Origin: JAFAXD01 sp963760435 | GTDB lineage: Bacteria > Pseudomonadota > Alphaproteobacteria > Rhizobiales > Xanthobacteraceae | DNA: 64,000 nt | NCBI GenBank assembly: GCA_963760435.1 | Contig: CAVXDE010000040.1 | Location: 199,031-263,030 of the forward strand | Direction: 5' to 3' | Part shown: positions 26,848-35,860 of the stretch, piece after piece | Layout of the letters: the number at the start of each line of letters is the position of its first letter | Numbering within the stretch: the first letter of the stretch is position 1 | Translations under genes and position numbers: made by a program | The notes under the pieces: model-generated | Told to the model about the DNA's origin: nothing | Seen by the model: the letters and a program-made list of their open reading frames with translations, nothing else | Databases searched by the model: none

Positions 26848-26889
26848 CGGCGATTAGTCCATAACCACGTGGCCCGTGAGGTTCGTGAG

Positions 26890-28266
26890 ATGCTGCAAAG
26901 GCTTCCCTCAGTCGATCAGGTTCTGCGCACGCCCACGGTCGCGCCAGCGGTCGAGCGCTTTGGCCGCAGCGCTGTGGTTGACGCAATCCGCGCGACGCTC
27001 GCGTCCGCGCGTGCGTCCGGTCATGTTACCGCGTCGGACGAAGTGGCCGCCGACGCACTTGCACGATTGGAGGCGCAGGCGCAGCCAAGCTTGCGGCCGG
27101 TATTCAACCTGACCGGCACGGTACTGCACACCAACCTGGGGCGGGCGCTGATTGCCGAGGCGGCGATCGAAGCCGCGGTGGCGGCCATGCGCTCGGCCGT
27201 GGCGCTGGAATTCGACGTCGCCCGCGGGCGGCGCGGCGAGCGCGATGATCACGTCCGCGCGCTGCTGTGCGAGCTGACCGGCGCAGAGGACGCAACCGTC
27301 GTCAACAACAACGCCGCCGCGGTGCTGCTCACGCTCAACACGCTTGCCAAAGGGCGCGAGGCCATCGTCTCTCGCGGTGAGCTGATCGAGATCGGCGGCG
27401 CGTTCCGCTTGCCGGAAATCATGAGCCGGGCGGGCGCCAAGCTGGTCGAGGTCGGCACCACGAACCGCACGCATCCGCGCGACTACGAACATGCGATCGG
27501 CGACAGAACCGGCCTTGTGCTCAAGGTCCACACCTCGAACTACCGGGTCGAGGGCTTCACCGCCGAGGTCGAGGCGCGCGAGCTCGCGAGCATTGCCCGC
27601 GCCCGCAATGTGCCGCTGGTGCACGATTTGGGCTCCGGCACCCTGGTTGATCTGGCGCGGTTTGGACTGGCGCACGAGCCGACCGTCGCCGAAGCCGTGG
27701 CCGATGGCGCCGATCTGATCACCTTCTCCGGCGACAAATTGCTCGGTGGACCGCAGGCCGGCTTCATTGTCGGCCGCAAAGATCTGCTCGCGCACATCAA
27801 CAAGAATCCGATGAAGCGCGCGCTGCGCGTGGACAAGATGCGGCTGGCCGCGCTCGAGGCGACGTTGAAGCTCTATCGCGACCCTGAGCGGCTGGTTGAG
27901 AAACTCCCAACTATTCGTCTGCTGGCACGCTCGCGCGATGCACTCGCGGCCATGGCACAGCGGCTCCAACCCGCGGTCGCGGCAGCGGTCAGTGAAGAAT
28001 TCGTGGTCCATACGACCGACTGCGCGAGCCAGATCGGTTCGGGCGCTTTGCCGCTCGAGACCCTGGCGAGCGCCGGGCTTGCAATCCGGCCGGTTGTTTC
28101 GCGGGGTGCCGGACGTGCGCTCACCGCGCTCGCCGCAGCATTTCGCGCTTTGCCGATCCCGGTGATCGGCCACATTGAGAATGATGCACTCGTTTTCGAT
28201 CTGCGCTGCCTTGAGGATGAGGCGCAATTCATCAGCAATCTGGCGCGGCTTCGGGTGCAGTCGTGA
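26890..28266 (+). CDS. selA: L-seryl-tRNA(Sec) selenium transferase
   Basis: A PLP enzyme that converts seryl-tRNA(Sec) to selenocysteinyl-tRNA(Sec) using selenophosphate. Visible motifs are LPSVDQVLRTP at the N-terminus, VFNLTGTVLHTNLGRALI, VVNNNAAAVLLTLN, VHDLGSGTLVDL and the PLP-lysine segment ITFSGDKLLGGPQAG (Lys near residue 288). About 458 residues, the family length. ATG 26890 is preferred because GAGG lies 8 bases upstream; a GTG at 26869 is in frame but has no site. It overlaps selB by four bases (GTGA), forming selAB, and tRNA-Sec lies 7.6 kb downstream. Confidence 0.95.
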   Translation: MLQRLPSVDQVLRTPTVAPAVERFGRSAVVDAIRATLASARASGHVTASDEVAADALARLEAQAQPSLRPVFNLTGTVLHTNLGRALIAEAAIEAAVAAMRSAVALEFDVARGRRGERDDHVRALLCELTGAEDATVVNNNAAAVLLTLNTLAKGREAIVSRGELIEIGGAFRLPEIMSRAGAKLVEVGTTNRTHPRDYEHAIGDRTGLVLKVHTSNYRVEGFTAEVEARELASIARARNVPLVHDLGSGTLVDLARFGLAHEPTVAEAVADGADLITFSGDKLLGGPQAGFIVGRKDLLAHINKNPMKRALRVDKMRLAALEATLKLYRDPERLVEKLPTIRLLARSRDALAAMAQRLQPAVAAAVSEEFVVHTTDCASQIGSGALPLETLASAGLAIRPVVSRGAGRALTALAAAFRALPIPVIGHIENDALVFDLRCLEDEAQFISNLARLRVQS

Positions 28267-30308
28267 TCATCGGGACAGCCGGCCACATCGACCACGGCAA
28301 GACCGCGCTGGTCGGCGCGCTGACCGGCGTCAACACGGATCGCCTCAAGGAAGAAAAGGCACGCGGCATCTCCATCGACCTCGGCTTTGCCTACCTGCCG
28401 GCGCCCGACGGCTCGGTGCTCGGCTTCGTGGATGTGCCCGGCCACGAGAAATTCATCCGCAACATGCTGGCCGGGGCAACAGGGATCGATTTCGTGCTGC
28501 TCGTGGTCGCCGTCGATGACGGCGTGATGCCGCAGACACTGGAACACCTCGCCATTGTTGACCTGCTCGGCATTCGCCACGGCATGGTCGCGCTCACCAA
28601 GGCCGACCACGCTGATGCGGCCCGGCGCGATGAGGTTACGGCAGAGATCGCCGACACCCTGTCGGGCACCACGCTTGCGGGAGCGGACATCGTCCCCGTC
28701 TCCACCGTGACCGGGGAGGGGATCGACGCGCTGCGCGCGGCTCTGTTCGATGCGGCCGCCCTGCACGGCGCACGGACCGGAAGCGGCCGCTTTCGCCTGG
28801 CCGTTGATCGCTCGTTCACGCTCGCCGGTGCCGGCACGATCGTCACCGGTACGGTGTTGTCCGGCACGGTCATGGTCGGCGATCGTGTCACCGTCAGTCC
28901 GGCAGGCCTGTCCGCGCGCGTTCGTACGATCCACGCCCAGAACCGGCCGACCGAGCGCGGCCACACGGGCGAGCGCTGCGCGCTCAATCTTGCCGGCGAG
29001 GCGATCAGCCGCGAGGCCATCACGCGCGGTAACGTCGTGCTGGACCCGGCGCTGCATGCCCCGACCGCACGCATCGATGCCACGCTGCGTGTGCTTGCGG
29101 GCGAACGCCGGCCGGTTTCGCATTGGCTACCGGTGCGGCTGCACCACGCCGCCGCCGAGGTCGGCGCGCGCGTGGCTTTGCTGGAAGCGGCGCCGATCGC
29201 GCCCGGTGCAGAAGGGCGCGTGCAACTGGTCTTGGACACACCGCTCGCGGCGGCCGTGGGGGACCGCTTCGTGCTGCGCGATACCTCGGCCCAACGCACA
29301 ATCGGCGGCGGGCGATTTGCCGATCTGCGTGGGCCCGCACGCCGGCGCCGCACCGCTGAGCGCAAAGCGCAACTCGACGCCCACGCGCTGGAGAATGCGC
29401 AACACGCTCTCGCCGCGCTGCTGGCCTGCGCGCCGCATTACGTCGATCTGTCGTCCTTCGCGCGCGACCGTGCGCTCGCCGCAGCCGACATGGAGAAGAT
29501 CGTTGCCGACCTGAAAGTCGTTGCGCTGCCTGTCGCCGACACCCGGCTCGGCATCAGCGACGCGACGGCGCGCGACGTGAAAGCGACAATCACCTCGGCA
29601 CTGGGCGCCTTTCATCGCGAGCATGCCGAGGCGCCCGGTCTCGACATCGAGCAATTGCGCCGCACCTGTGCGCCGCGTTTTTCGGCCCCCTTTTTTCGCG
29701 CATTGCTCCAGATCTTCGCCGAGACCCGCGCTTTATCGCTCGAAGGCGCGACGGTCCGGCTGCCGACACATTCGGTTCAACTGCGGCCGCAAGATGAAAA
29801 GCTCTTTGCCCGCATCAAGCCGCTGTTGTCCGGCGCAGAGCGCTTCCGGCCGCCGCGCGTGCGCGACGTAGCAACGACGCTGGCAATCCCGGAACAGCAA
29901 ATTCGCGCACTGTGCAAACAACTCGCCAAGCTGGGGCGGCTCGACGAAGTGGCGCCCGATCATTTCTTCCTACGCACCACGGTCGCCGAGATGGCGCACA
30001 TGCTTCCAGGACTCGCCGCTGCCGCGCCGAGCGGGGAGTTCAGCGCCGCGCAGCTACGCGACCACCTCGACAACGGCCGCAAGGTCGCGATCCAGATCCT
30101 GGAATTCTTCGATCGCCACGGCGTCACTGCGCGCCGGGGCGACCTGCGGCGCATCAACGCGCAACGGATCAATCTGTTTGGTCCGTCTCCGGAACCGAGC
30201 AAACAAACAACAGAGAATGTCAGTAGTACAGCGGCCCGCAGGCCAGATAGGGCCCAAACACCCAGCCGATCCCACCCCAGTTCTGCACGAACGCCCAATC
30301 GCCATTGA
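28263..30308 (+). CDS. selB: Selenocysteine-specific translation elongation factor SelB
   Basis: A 681-residue GTPase that brings Sec-tRNA(Sec) to UGA codons marked by a SECIS hairpin. The G domain shows GTAGHIDHGKTALVGAL, GISIDLGFAYLP, FVDVPGHEKFI and VALTKADH. Beta-barrel domains follow, and the C-terminal half contains the winged helices that read SECIS RNA (for example GLDIEQLRRTC and FSAAQLRDHLDNGRKVAI). Family-like sequence ends near HGVTARRGDLRRINAQ. The last 35-40 residues (after about position 640) are Ser/Thr/Arg-rich and lie antisense to the SH3 gene, so the original stop has probably been lost. GTG start overlaps selA. Confidence 0.95.
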   Translation: MIIGTAGHIDHGKTALVGALTGVNTDRLKEEKARGISIDLGFAYLPAPDGSVLGFVDVPGHEKFIRNMLAGATGIDFVLLVVAVDDGVMPQTLEHLAIVDLLGIRHGMVALTKADHADAARRDEVTAEIADTLSGTTLAGADIVPVSTVTGEGIDALRAALFDAAALHGARTGSGRFRLAVDRSFTLAGAGTIVTGTVLSGTVMVGDRVTVSPAGLSARVRTIHAQNRPTERGHTGERCALNLAGEAISREAITRGNVVLDPALHAPTARIDATLRVLAGERRPVSHWLPVRLHHAAAEVGARVALLEAAPIAPGAEGRVQLVLDTPLAAAVGDRFVLRDTSAQRTIGGGRFADLRGPARRRRTAERKAQLDAHALENAQHALAALLACAPHYVDLSSFARDRALAAADMEKIVADLKVVALPVADTRLGISDATARDVKATITSALGAFHREHAEAPGLDIEQLRRTCAPRFSAPFFRALLQIFAETRALSLEGATVRLPTHSVQLRPQDEKLFARIKPLLSGAERFRPPRVRDVATTLAIPEQQIRALCKQLAKLGRLDEVAPDHFFLRTTVAEMAHMLPGLAAAAPSGEFSAAQLRDHLDNGRKVAIQILEFFDRHGVTARRGDLRRINAQRINLFGPSPEPSKQTTENVSSTAARRPDRAQTPSRSHPSSARTPNRH

Positions 30309-30603
30309 AGGCAAGTGCAGTGAGCGGCGTGCCGCTTGGGAGGATGCCGATGACCGGGCCGTTCGGCCAGGTCCGCACGTTGAGCAGGTCCCAGCCGACA
30401 TTGACCACGCACTCGGCGCGCGGCCCGGCCAGCGCAGGCACATAGGTCACGGGTGGCCCAGGCACGACAGGCACGGGCACCGTAACGACAGGTCCGACAG
30501 ACGCTGGGACGAGTGGTTCGGCGACATAACGCGGCTGCGCCACCGCGGTGCTGCCGAGTGTTGCGGCGAGCAAGCTCGCGGCCAGGGATAGACGTTTCAC
30601 CAT
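30220..30603 (-). CDS. Secreted SH3-like (SH3b) domain protein
   Basis: A 127-residue small exported protein. The signal peptide MVKRLSLAASLLAATLGSTA is cleaved near AVAQ. A Pro/Val-rich linker (VPVPVVPGPPVTYVP) leads to a bacterial SH3 domain, LLNVRTWPNGPVIGILPSGT, followed by WAFVQNWGGIGWVFGPYL. These domains bind peptidoglycan or cell-wall ligands. The gene converges on and overlaps the extended selB tail by 89 bases. Signal peptide, typical SH3b core and composition support it as the real gene of the overlapping pair. Confidence 0.8.
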   Translation of the reverse strand: MVKRLSLAASLLAATLGSTAVAQPRYVAEPLVPASVGPVVTVPVPVVPGPPVTYVPALAGPRAECVVNVGWDLLNVRTWPNGPVIGILPSGTPLTALAFNGDWAFVQNWGGIGWVFGPYLACGPLYY

Positions 30604-31638
30604 GATCCTGCCGCCTCCAGTTCACACTTTCGCCGCGAGCTTAGGCCCGGCGCCTGACGACAGGCAAGGGCGGGTCGGATACCCTGGCACGATGGTTGCC
30701 AGTGGACGGCCGCAATCAAGGGGCCCCTTCGCGCATCCGGCCGGCCACGGCTAAGGATGGCGCGGCGCGGCCGTCCGAAGCTACAAACCCGCTCGAAGCC
30801 GGATCAGTTTCTAAGTCAGGTTGCGAACCGAGGGGCTTTTGATTGGCTCGAGGAATGCCCGGTTGTTCAGTGCGAAATCCTGCTAAGGCACCGAATTGAC
30901 TGAGGAAGAGGAAGCGTCTCCGGGGGGCGTTCGGGCCTTAAACTCTCGCACCGTAGTTCCAACTGACACTTTGTTGTTGCTGTTCGCCCCACGTTGTCCC
31001 TGATTTCTCAGCGCTTTAGTGCGCTTCGGTGGAAAGTCCTCGATGACATCAACAAAACCTGGTTTCGTCCGTTTGGTGGCAAGATACTGGCGCGCCCGAA
31101 CTGTCTGGCCATCGGGCAGGGCAGGGTGCGGAGCCGTACAAAAAACCGAGCCCTCGTTCCCGCGACTGGCATTGAGCCGAGAGACCTTCTTCAACCGGAC
31201 GGCAAAACGCGCCAGCGGGCTTCCTAGCGGCTCGCGACCGGCCGCTCGTGATCAGCGACCATTCATTAACCCGGAGCTGGCATGATGGTGGATGTCAGCC
31301 TTTTGACCCTGTCGCGCGTTCTCCATCAGCGGCGGGGTCATTCTTTTACAGCCTGTTCACAATCAACGGTGGCAATGACCCACCGAGCATGCCAGATTGT
31401 CGCCTGTAGAACACTGTCTCCGCTTAGATCCCGAACATGCTCCGGTTTATGGCAAGCTCAACTTGCTGATCAGCCCTGAAACGAGCAAACACTTTGCTCC
31501 CGCTCTCAAGCGCCCGCTCGGCCTGCCGACGACGCTCGGCAACATGCGCGAGCAAGGCGCGCGACCTACGTGTCCAAGATCGACAGCAAAGCCGTTCGCG
31601 TCAGACGGGCCAGCGGAAACAAAAATAGGCGAGATTGA
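30604..31638. other. 1-kb stretch without a convincing gene
   Basis: No open frame here looks like a conserved protein. The longest candidate, on the minus strand at 30883-31194, encodes a basic 103-residue product with no domain or signal that I recognise. The frame at 31397-31744 overlaps the SDR gene and ends in shadow sequence. Composition is mixed. It may hold eroded genes, but nothing can be named. Confidence 0.4.
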
Positions 31639-32412
31639 ATGGTCATGTTCGGATTGCGGGGAAAGGTGGCATTTGTTACCGGTGCGACATCAGGCATCGG
31701 GAGGGCAACTGCGATCGGTTTCGGCAAGCATGGATGCGTCGTAATAGCGGCCGGGCGACGCAACGATGAAGGGCAACGAACCGTCAATATGATCCGCGCT
31801 GAAGGTGGAGAAGCTCTCTTCATCAAGCTCGATATCGGAATCGAAACCGAAGTGAGCAGCGCTGTAAGCGATATCATCTCGCGGTACGGTCGTCTCGATT
31901 GTGCAGTCAACTGTGCTGGGCATGACATCGCGGCCTCGCTGATGAACTTCTCAACAGCGGATTACGATGCGATCTTCGACGCCAACGTCAAGGGCCTGTT
32001 TGTTTGTCTCAAGCACGAGATCTACGCGATGCAAGGTCGGGGTGGCGCAATTGTCAATGTTGGATCAGTAGCCGCGCAAATGTCGGACGTCGGAAACAGC
32101 CTTTACAACGCCAGCAAGAGCGCGGCTCGTTCGCTTACCCGTACCGCGGCGGCCGAGGCGGCAAAGTTCGGCATTCGCGTCAACGAAGTCGCTCCGGGAC
32201 CGACCTGGACGCCGATGCTCGAAGGCTTTTTGAACAACGCAAAAGCGGCCGGTTCCAGTTTCAGTTCGGAGACCATTGCCGCCTCCGTCGCGCTTGGCCG
32301 CATTGCCACGCCGGACGAAATCGCCAATCCGATTATCTTTCTGTGCTCGGAACAGGCCTCTTTCATCACCGGAGCGTCGCTCACGGTCGACGGTGGTTTC
32401 TTGTTGGGATAG
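31639..32412 (+). CDS. Short-chain dehydrogenase/reductase (SDR) family protein
   Basis: A 257-residue classical SDR, an NAD(P)-dependent oxidoreductase. The cofactor motif is VTGATSGIGRATAIG (TGxxxGIG, about residues 12-26), and the structural NCAG motif appears as AVNCAGHD. The catalytic Ser precedes the YNASKSA motif, Tyr-x-x-x-Lys near residues 156-160. The family ending SEQASFITGASLTVDGGF is intact. Substrate unknown. It stands alone; the next feature downstream is the left boundary of the selC-flanked element. Confidence 0.92.
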   Translation: MVMFGLRGKVAFVTGATSGIGRATAIGFGKHGCVVIAAGRRNDEGQRTVNMIRAEGGEALFIKLDIGIETEVSSAVSDIISRYGRLDCAVNCAGHDIAASLMNFSTADYDAIFDANVKGLFVCLKHEIYAMQGRGGAIVNVGSVAAQMSDVGNSLYNASKSAARSLTRTAAAEAAKFGIRVNEVAPGPTWTPMLEGFLNNAKAAGSSFSSETIAASVALGRIATPDEIANPIIFLCSEQASFITGASLTVDGGFLLG

Positions 32413-32561
32413 CGACATCCGAGGCCAGTCCATGGAGATGCCCTCTTTTCAACGCTGGGCGAAGTCCGGCTCGATCGGAACACCAAACGGGATCATTTCA
32501 TGCTTTGCCCCGCAACAAAACATGTCAGGATATCGAGAGCGAATTTCTAAAAACCTTCATT

Positions 32562-32606
32562 TTGGAAGAGAGGCGCATCCGGTGATGCGTCCGGACTTCA
32601 AATCCG
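32562..32606 (+). repeat. Left attachment-site repeat: truncated 5' half of selC
   Basis: Contains TT plus the first 43 bases of tRNA-Sec, from the acceptor strand GGAAGAGAGG through the anticodon TCA to TCCG of the anticodon stem, then diverges. It cannot fold as a tRNA. Confidence 0.9.
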
Positions 32607-32734
32607 AAAACAAACGTTTGCTCTAGTACTTTGTTATCCTGCCTAATGTCGGATAATCCAAGGGATTCAAGGCTGTAGGGCAGGGTGGTTAATAAAACCT
32701 TAATAATATCAAAGCTCCGATTTTTCCAAACTTG

Positions 32735-32754
32735 TGGACCGACATTTGGACCGA
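32735..32754 (+). repeat. Subterminal 20-bp repeat, left copy
   Basis: GTGGACCGACATTTGGACCG matches 17 of 20 bases of the copy at 35799-35818 near the other end of the element. Possible recombinase arm-binding site; this role is inference. Confidence 0.5.
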
Positions 32755-32829
32755 AGGTCGCCATGTGTCCGGTTATCTCTATCGCCAGATAAGCTGACAC
32801 GTATCGCTGAAGCGGCCACCATCGGTTGC

Positions 32830-33084
32830 ATGGCTGTCGAGATCTCAGGCGAGCTTCTGCGATTGTTGAGCCTGCTGTCGGTTCGGGTCCACGGAGCGAC
32901 CCAACACGAGCTCACAAAGCTAGAGGGCGTCAGTGCCAGCCTGATCTATAAAGCGGTGACGCTCGAGCTTGTGCAGGCTCGGCCAGAACATAACGGCGCG
33001 ACGGCCACCGCCTATCGCTATCACCTACTCGATGCCGGTCGAGCGCTGCTCTCGCCAGATGATGGGGCGCCTCGCGGAGATTAG
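32830..33084 (+). CDS. Small winged-helix-like putative DNA-binding protein
   Basis: An 84-residue product starting at ATG 32830 (MAVEISGELLRLLSLL). The segment HELTKLEGVSASLIYKAVTL resembles the helix-turn-helix of MarR-type or phage regulators, followed by a possible wing (GATATAYRYHLLDAGRALL). The frame is open to 32734, but the upstream residues are not regulator-like. It is the first gene inside the selC-flanked element. A regulator or excisionase-like role is possible but unproven. Confidence 0.45.
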   Translation: MAVEISGELLRLLSLLSVRVHGATQHELTKLEGVSASLIYKAVTLELVQARPEHNGATATAYRYHLLDAGRALLSPDDGAPRGD

Positions 33085-34032
33085 CCCCGCTATTCTCCGT
33101 TTCCCCGCCGCTGTCCATTCGTGCGTTGCCGCACGGTCAATACTCAAACCGTGAATAGCGCCGGTCTGGATTTCGGTTGTATTTTGCGAGCTGGGTCTCG
33201 ATCGCCGGCCCCCACCGAAAAAAACGTGTGTGCCCCCACCCACGTTCGCGATCGAGACCCGCTTTCCCGCCCCAGGCCCGTGAGATTTACAATTCGTTAA
33301 TGCGGCTGATTTCGGGCGCGCGCACCAACTCGGTTCACACCCAAATAAAAGGGCGCAACTTTCGCTGCGCCCTAAGTCTTGTCCGGCCAAACACGGGGGG
33401 CGGGGGGTAAATTTGGCCAGACTTGGATGTCGTCTGTATTCGCAGCGCGTCCCGAGACATTCGGTTCCAGCGAGCGCGACAACGCGGGTGTTCTTGTGAG
33501 CAGGCGAAACGCGCTGGCCGTCTTGTTCCTGGATCATGTGGGCGGGGGGAATGGTCCCGACCGCCTATTGGGTGGGGGTGGGGGCGGCGATCGGGACCGA
33601 ATGCTCTCGGTTGGGAACTCAAGAGCGGGGTTGTACTATTCGCCATCACACCTCAATACCATATATCGTTCGATATAGGGTGGCCTGCTCGCTACGGAAC
33701 AAAAAGGGCCGCCGTTTCCGACGACCCTTACTCGCGACTAAATCAATTAGGGATCGAACGAACGTGAGCATCGCTGATCTAGGTAGTGCCGTGAATATAT
33801 CGCCAGATAGGCTGGCTTTCGTACAAACAAATCAAGGATCATTGGCTCGGACGGCCGCGCGACGTCTTCGTCCGGCTGTTCATCAGATCGGACGTGGGGT
33901 GGATGGTCGCTGCGGCCGTCCACCTAATAACCCGCGGTTAATTTCATAACCACGAGTTGGACTGTTAACTTCGCTGTACATCGATATTACTCCGATTTGA
34001 TGGGGTCCATTGGGGAATGGATGCAATGAGCG
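33085..34032. other. Gene-poor stretch in the selC-flanked element
   Basis: About 950 bases with no open frame that I trust. It holds a perfect 8-bp hairpin at 33350-33373 and G-rich runs near 33395-33410 and 33540-33590. Open frames here have biased, non-protein-like compositions. Confidence 0.35.
33350..33373. terminator. Hairpin, possible terminator
   Basis: AGGGCGCA and TGCGCCCT pair perfectly around an 8-base loop and are preceded by AAATAAA, so it would fit a terminator read on the minus strand. Confidence 0.45.
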
Positions 34033-34206
34033 ATGAAAGCGAAAGCAAAAGACTATCGGGCCAGAGCGGCTCGATGTGAGGAACGCGCAAGGCGAGAGCG
34101 CGACCCGGAGAACCGGGAGTGGCAACTGATCTTGGCGCGGGCTTACCGAATGCTAGCGGAAGCGGCGAGCGAAACAGCCAAGCAATCACCTAGGCTGGCA
34201 GCTTGA
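34033..34206 (+). CDS. Small hypothetical protein (57 aa), highly charged
   Basis: Encodes MKAKAKDYRARAARCEERAR followed by ERDPENREWQLILARAYRML, an Arg/Glu-rich helical pattern of a small family common in Bradyrhizobium-type genomes, where many have a similar YRARA-CEERA plus LA-aYRmLA layout. No domain function is known. A strong terminator follows at 34271, supporting it as an expressed unit. It lies inside the selC-flanked element. Confidence 0.65.
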   Translation: MKAKAKDYRARAARCEERARRERDPENREWQLILARAYRMLAEAASETAKQSPRLAA

Positions 34207-34270
34207 GTTAACCGCGCGTCAACCACGAATCCGGTAACCAGTGTTTGCGTCACCAACGCACCCACCATCC

Positions 34271-34315
34271 AAGCCCCGCCATCTTGTCCCCAACTCGAGG
34301 CGGGGCTTTCCTTTT
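34271..34315 (+). terminator. Rho-independent terminator
   Basis: A 10-bp perfect stem, AAGCCCCGCC at 34271-34280 and GGCGGGGCTT at 34299-34308, is followed by TCCTTTT. It follows the 57-residue gene by 65 bases. Confidence 0.8.
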
Positions 34316-34451
34316 GACTTACCAGCGGGCCCGTCGGTGGGCATGGCCACCAGGCCATATTGAGCAAGCGTGGGCCGTCTATATCGCTCGATATATTGCA
34401 GCTGCGAATGTGTTTTGTCGTAATCAATGCGTTGAAGGTTGTCAGTCCTAC

Positions 34452-34495
34452 GCCGCGCATGGAGCGATACCGCAAGCGCGGCGGCTTCTTTTTGA
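34452..34495 (+). terminator. Probable terminator
   Basis: GCCGCGC at 34452-34458 pairs with GCGCGGC at 34476-34482 and is followed by GGCTTCTTTTTG. The loop is 17 bases, longer than ideal. Confidence 0.45.
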
Positions 34496-34498
34496 GTG

Positions 34499-34718
34499 AT
34501 GAGGGAAACCACACACGTTCAAGATTGGTCAGGAGCTTTACCATTATTCCGGAGGCCTTCCCGGCGGAAAGCGCACTGGGCCCTACACCATTGTGGGCGT
34601 AGTCCGCCGTTCGACAGGCGAGACGCTATATCGGATCAAGAGCGCAAGTCGCGAACAGCTGGCGCACGAAAGCGAGCTGAAGCTGGTTCTAATGCGAGCA
34701 AAGAAAGCATCCGATTGA
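34499..34718 (+). pseudogene. Small hypothetical protein, 5'-frameshifted (SH3-like barrel type)
   Basis: From 34518 a conserved-looking frame reads FKIGQELYHYSGGLPGG, then YTIVGVVRRSTGETLYRIKS and EQLAHESELKLV, ending at 34718. This matches the layout of small Bradyrhizobium-type proteins that read F-K-x-G-x-x-V-Y ... YKIVRRLP ... YRIKS. In that frame a TGA at 34500-34502 precedes it with no start codon between. ATG at 34499 lies in a neighbouring frame and would reach it after a one-base shift. A terminator follows. It is therefore either broken or affected by an indel error. Confidence 0.55.
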
Positions 34719-34719
34719 T

Positions 34720-34760
34720 AAAAAACCCCGACCACGTCGGCTGCCGGGGCTGAGTTTTTA
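34720..34760 (+). terminator. Rho-independent terminator
   Basis: AAAAACCCCG ... CCGGGGCTGAGTTTTTA: an A-run, a CCCCG/CGGGG-based stem and a T-run directly after the stop at 34718. Confidence 0.7.
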
Positions 34761-34878
34761 ATGAGGAGAAACATCGCCATCCTGCCGCAGGTCGGCGCGG
34801 CGGGCGAGCCGCCCCTATCGGAGAACACTTTTAACTGATATTCTTGTTTTGTTCACGACTCGATACAGGTAGCTCAAC

Positions 34879-35049
34879 ATGACAAACCTAAGCAAGCGAC
34901 TCCAAGATCGCCTGGCTCGTCTTGAGGATGGGCAGTTTACTACCCGGGACATGGATGGGCAGGACACGTCGAAGGTGACGCTTCACGAGACTAGGAACTG
35001 GTTATTGGCGATTGAAATGGCTCGAATCGAGTCGAAACACTGGCTATAG
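34879..35049 (+). CDS. Small hypothetical protein (56 aa)
   Basis: Encodes a charged 56-residue protein beginning MTNLSKRLQDRLARLEDGQF and ending IESKHWL. No domain recognised. CAGGTAG upstream could serve as a weak ribosome site, and an AAGCCC/GGGCTT hairpin at about 35058-35082 follows the stop. The gene plus its own terminator matches the pattern of other small genes in this element. Confidence 0.5.
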   Translation: MTNLSKRLQDRLARLEDGQFTTRDMDGQDTSKVTLHETRNWLLAIEMARIESKHWL

Positions 35050-35105
35050 CCAGAAGCAAAGCCCGCCGACGAGGGTGGGCTTGGGTTCACGGATATCCGT
35101 GACAG

Positions 35106-35237
35106 TCAGGCAGTCGCCCGCCCTCTATTCTCGTGGTGCCGTTCCTTGTTAACGCGCACAGCGTTCACTATTGCGCCCAAAGCCGAAACGGCGGTCAGCA
35201 CAACGGCTACGAGTGCAAAGATGAATAGCGTGTCCAT
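35106..35237 (-). CDS. Single-pass membrane microprotein (43 aa)
   Basis: A minus-strand frame from ATG at 35237 encodes MDTLFIFALVAVVLTAVSAL, a single hydrophobic segment, then GAIVNAVRVNKERHHENRGR, a basic tail. GGGAGA lies 8 bases upstream of the start, a good ribosome binding site. The hydrophobic core plus positive tail predicts an N-out/C-in inner-membrane protein. Function unknown. It lies inside the selC-flanked element. Confidence 0.6.
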   Translation of the reverse strand: MDTLFIFALVAVVLTAVSALGAIVNAVRVNKERHHENRGRATA

Positions 35238-35411
35238 AGAGATGTCTCCCGAAGCCCAAGATGCATATTTGCCTTTTGAAACGCAACCATGGTTACTTAG
35301 TACCGTCAGTCGGAAAGAATTCCTTCCTCTATCGCCAGCCCCAATGAGCTTATGAGAGCTACCACCAACACTGCGTAAACAGCGTTCTCCGCGTCCCGAT
35401 CCAGGTGCACG

Positions 35412-35726
35412 CTAAAGCAATGCCCCTAAAATGAGCGCGATTACGGCAAAGAGGACGAGAAGATAGGTCCAAATGGTGCTCTCCCTCCTCGCAACAGATA
35501 TGACCGAAAGCCCAGAAATCACGACAGCTAAGATACAGACCTCCGGTGCAACTGTTTCCGCTAATTGTATGCACCCCGTGGGGGACCCAGCACCGTCCAG
35601 CCCCTGGCAAACCGATGCCACTGGCAAGTGACCAAATCGGTGGATCGCCAAATAAGCCAACAGGGGGATGAGGCCGACAACTGCCTCCCCAAGCCATCTA
35701 GCAGCTGCCCGTGCAGCGGCTCGCAT
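35412..35726 (-). CDS. Small multi-pass membrane protein, hypothetical (104 aa)
   Basis: Three hydrophobic segments are visible: AVVGLIPLLAYLAIHRFGHL, VAPEVCILAVVISGLSVISV and IWTYLLVLFAVIALILGALL. Two cysteines (SVCQGLDGAG and TGCIQL) lie in the first loop. No family was recognised. It is the last gene before the right boundary of the selC-flanked element. Confidence 0.5.
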   Translation of the reverse strand: MRAAARAAARWLGEAVVGLIPLLAYLAIHRFGHLPVASVCQGLDGAGSPTGCIQLAETVAPEVCILAVVISGLSVISVARRESTIWTYLLVLFAVIALILGALL

Positions 35727-35798
35727 TCTATGAGATAGCAGCCAGACGCTGCAGCCGCCGCAGCTATTGGCGAGCTATCCTCGGGCATTTTGTAAGAA

Positions 35799-35818
35799 GT
35801 GGACGAACATGTGGACCG
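35799..35818 (+). repeat. Subterminal 20-bp repeat, right copy
   Basis: GTGGACGAACATGTGGACCG, 17 of 20 identical to the copy at 32735-32754. It ends 41 bases before the right 45-bp repeat. Confidence 0.5.
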
Positions 35819-35860
35819 CCCGAAACCATCTTTTTCATAAGTCATTGATTTAGCGAGCTT

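Noticed and set aside
26908..28227. 439-codon minus-strand frame opposite selA
   Set aside because: Long antisense frames are common in GC-rich genes. selA has complete family motifs, and the antisense product has no recognisable domain.
32564..32606. Second functional tRNA-Sec gene
   Set aside because: Only the 5' half is present; the variable arm, T arm and 3' acceptor strand are missing, so it cannot fold as a tRNA.
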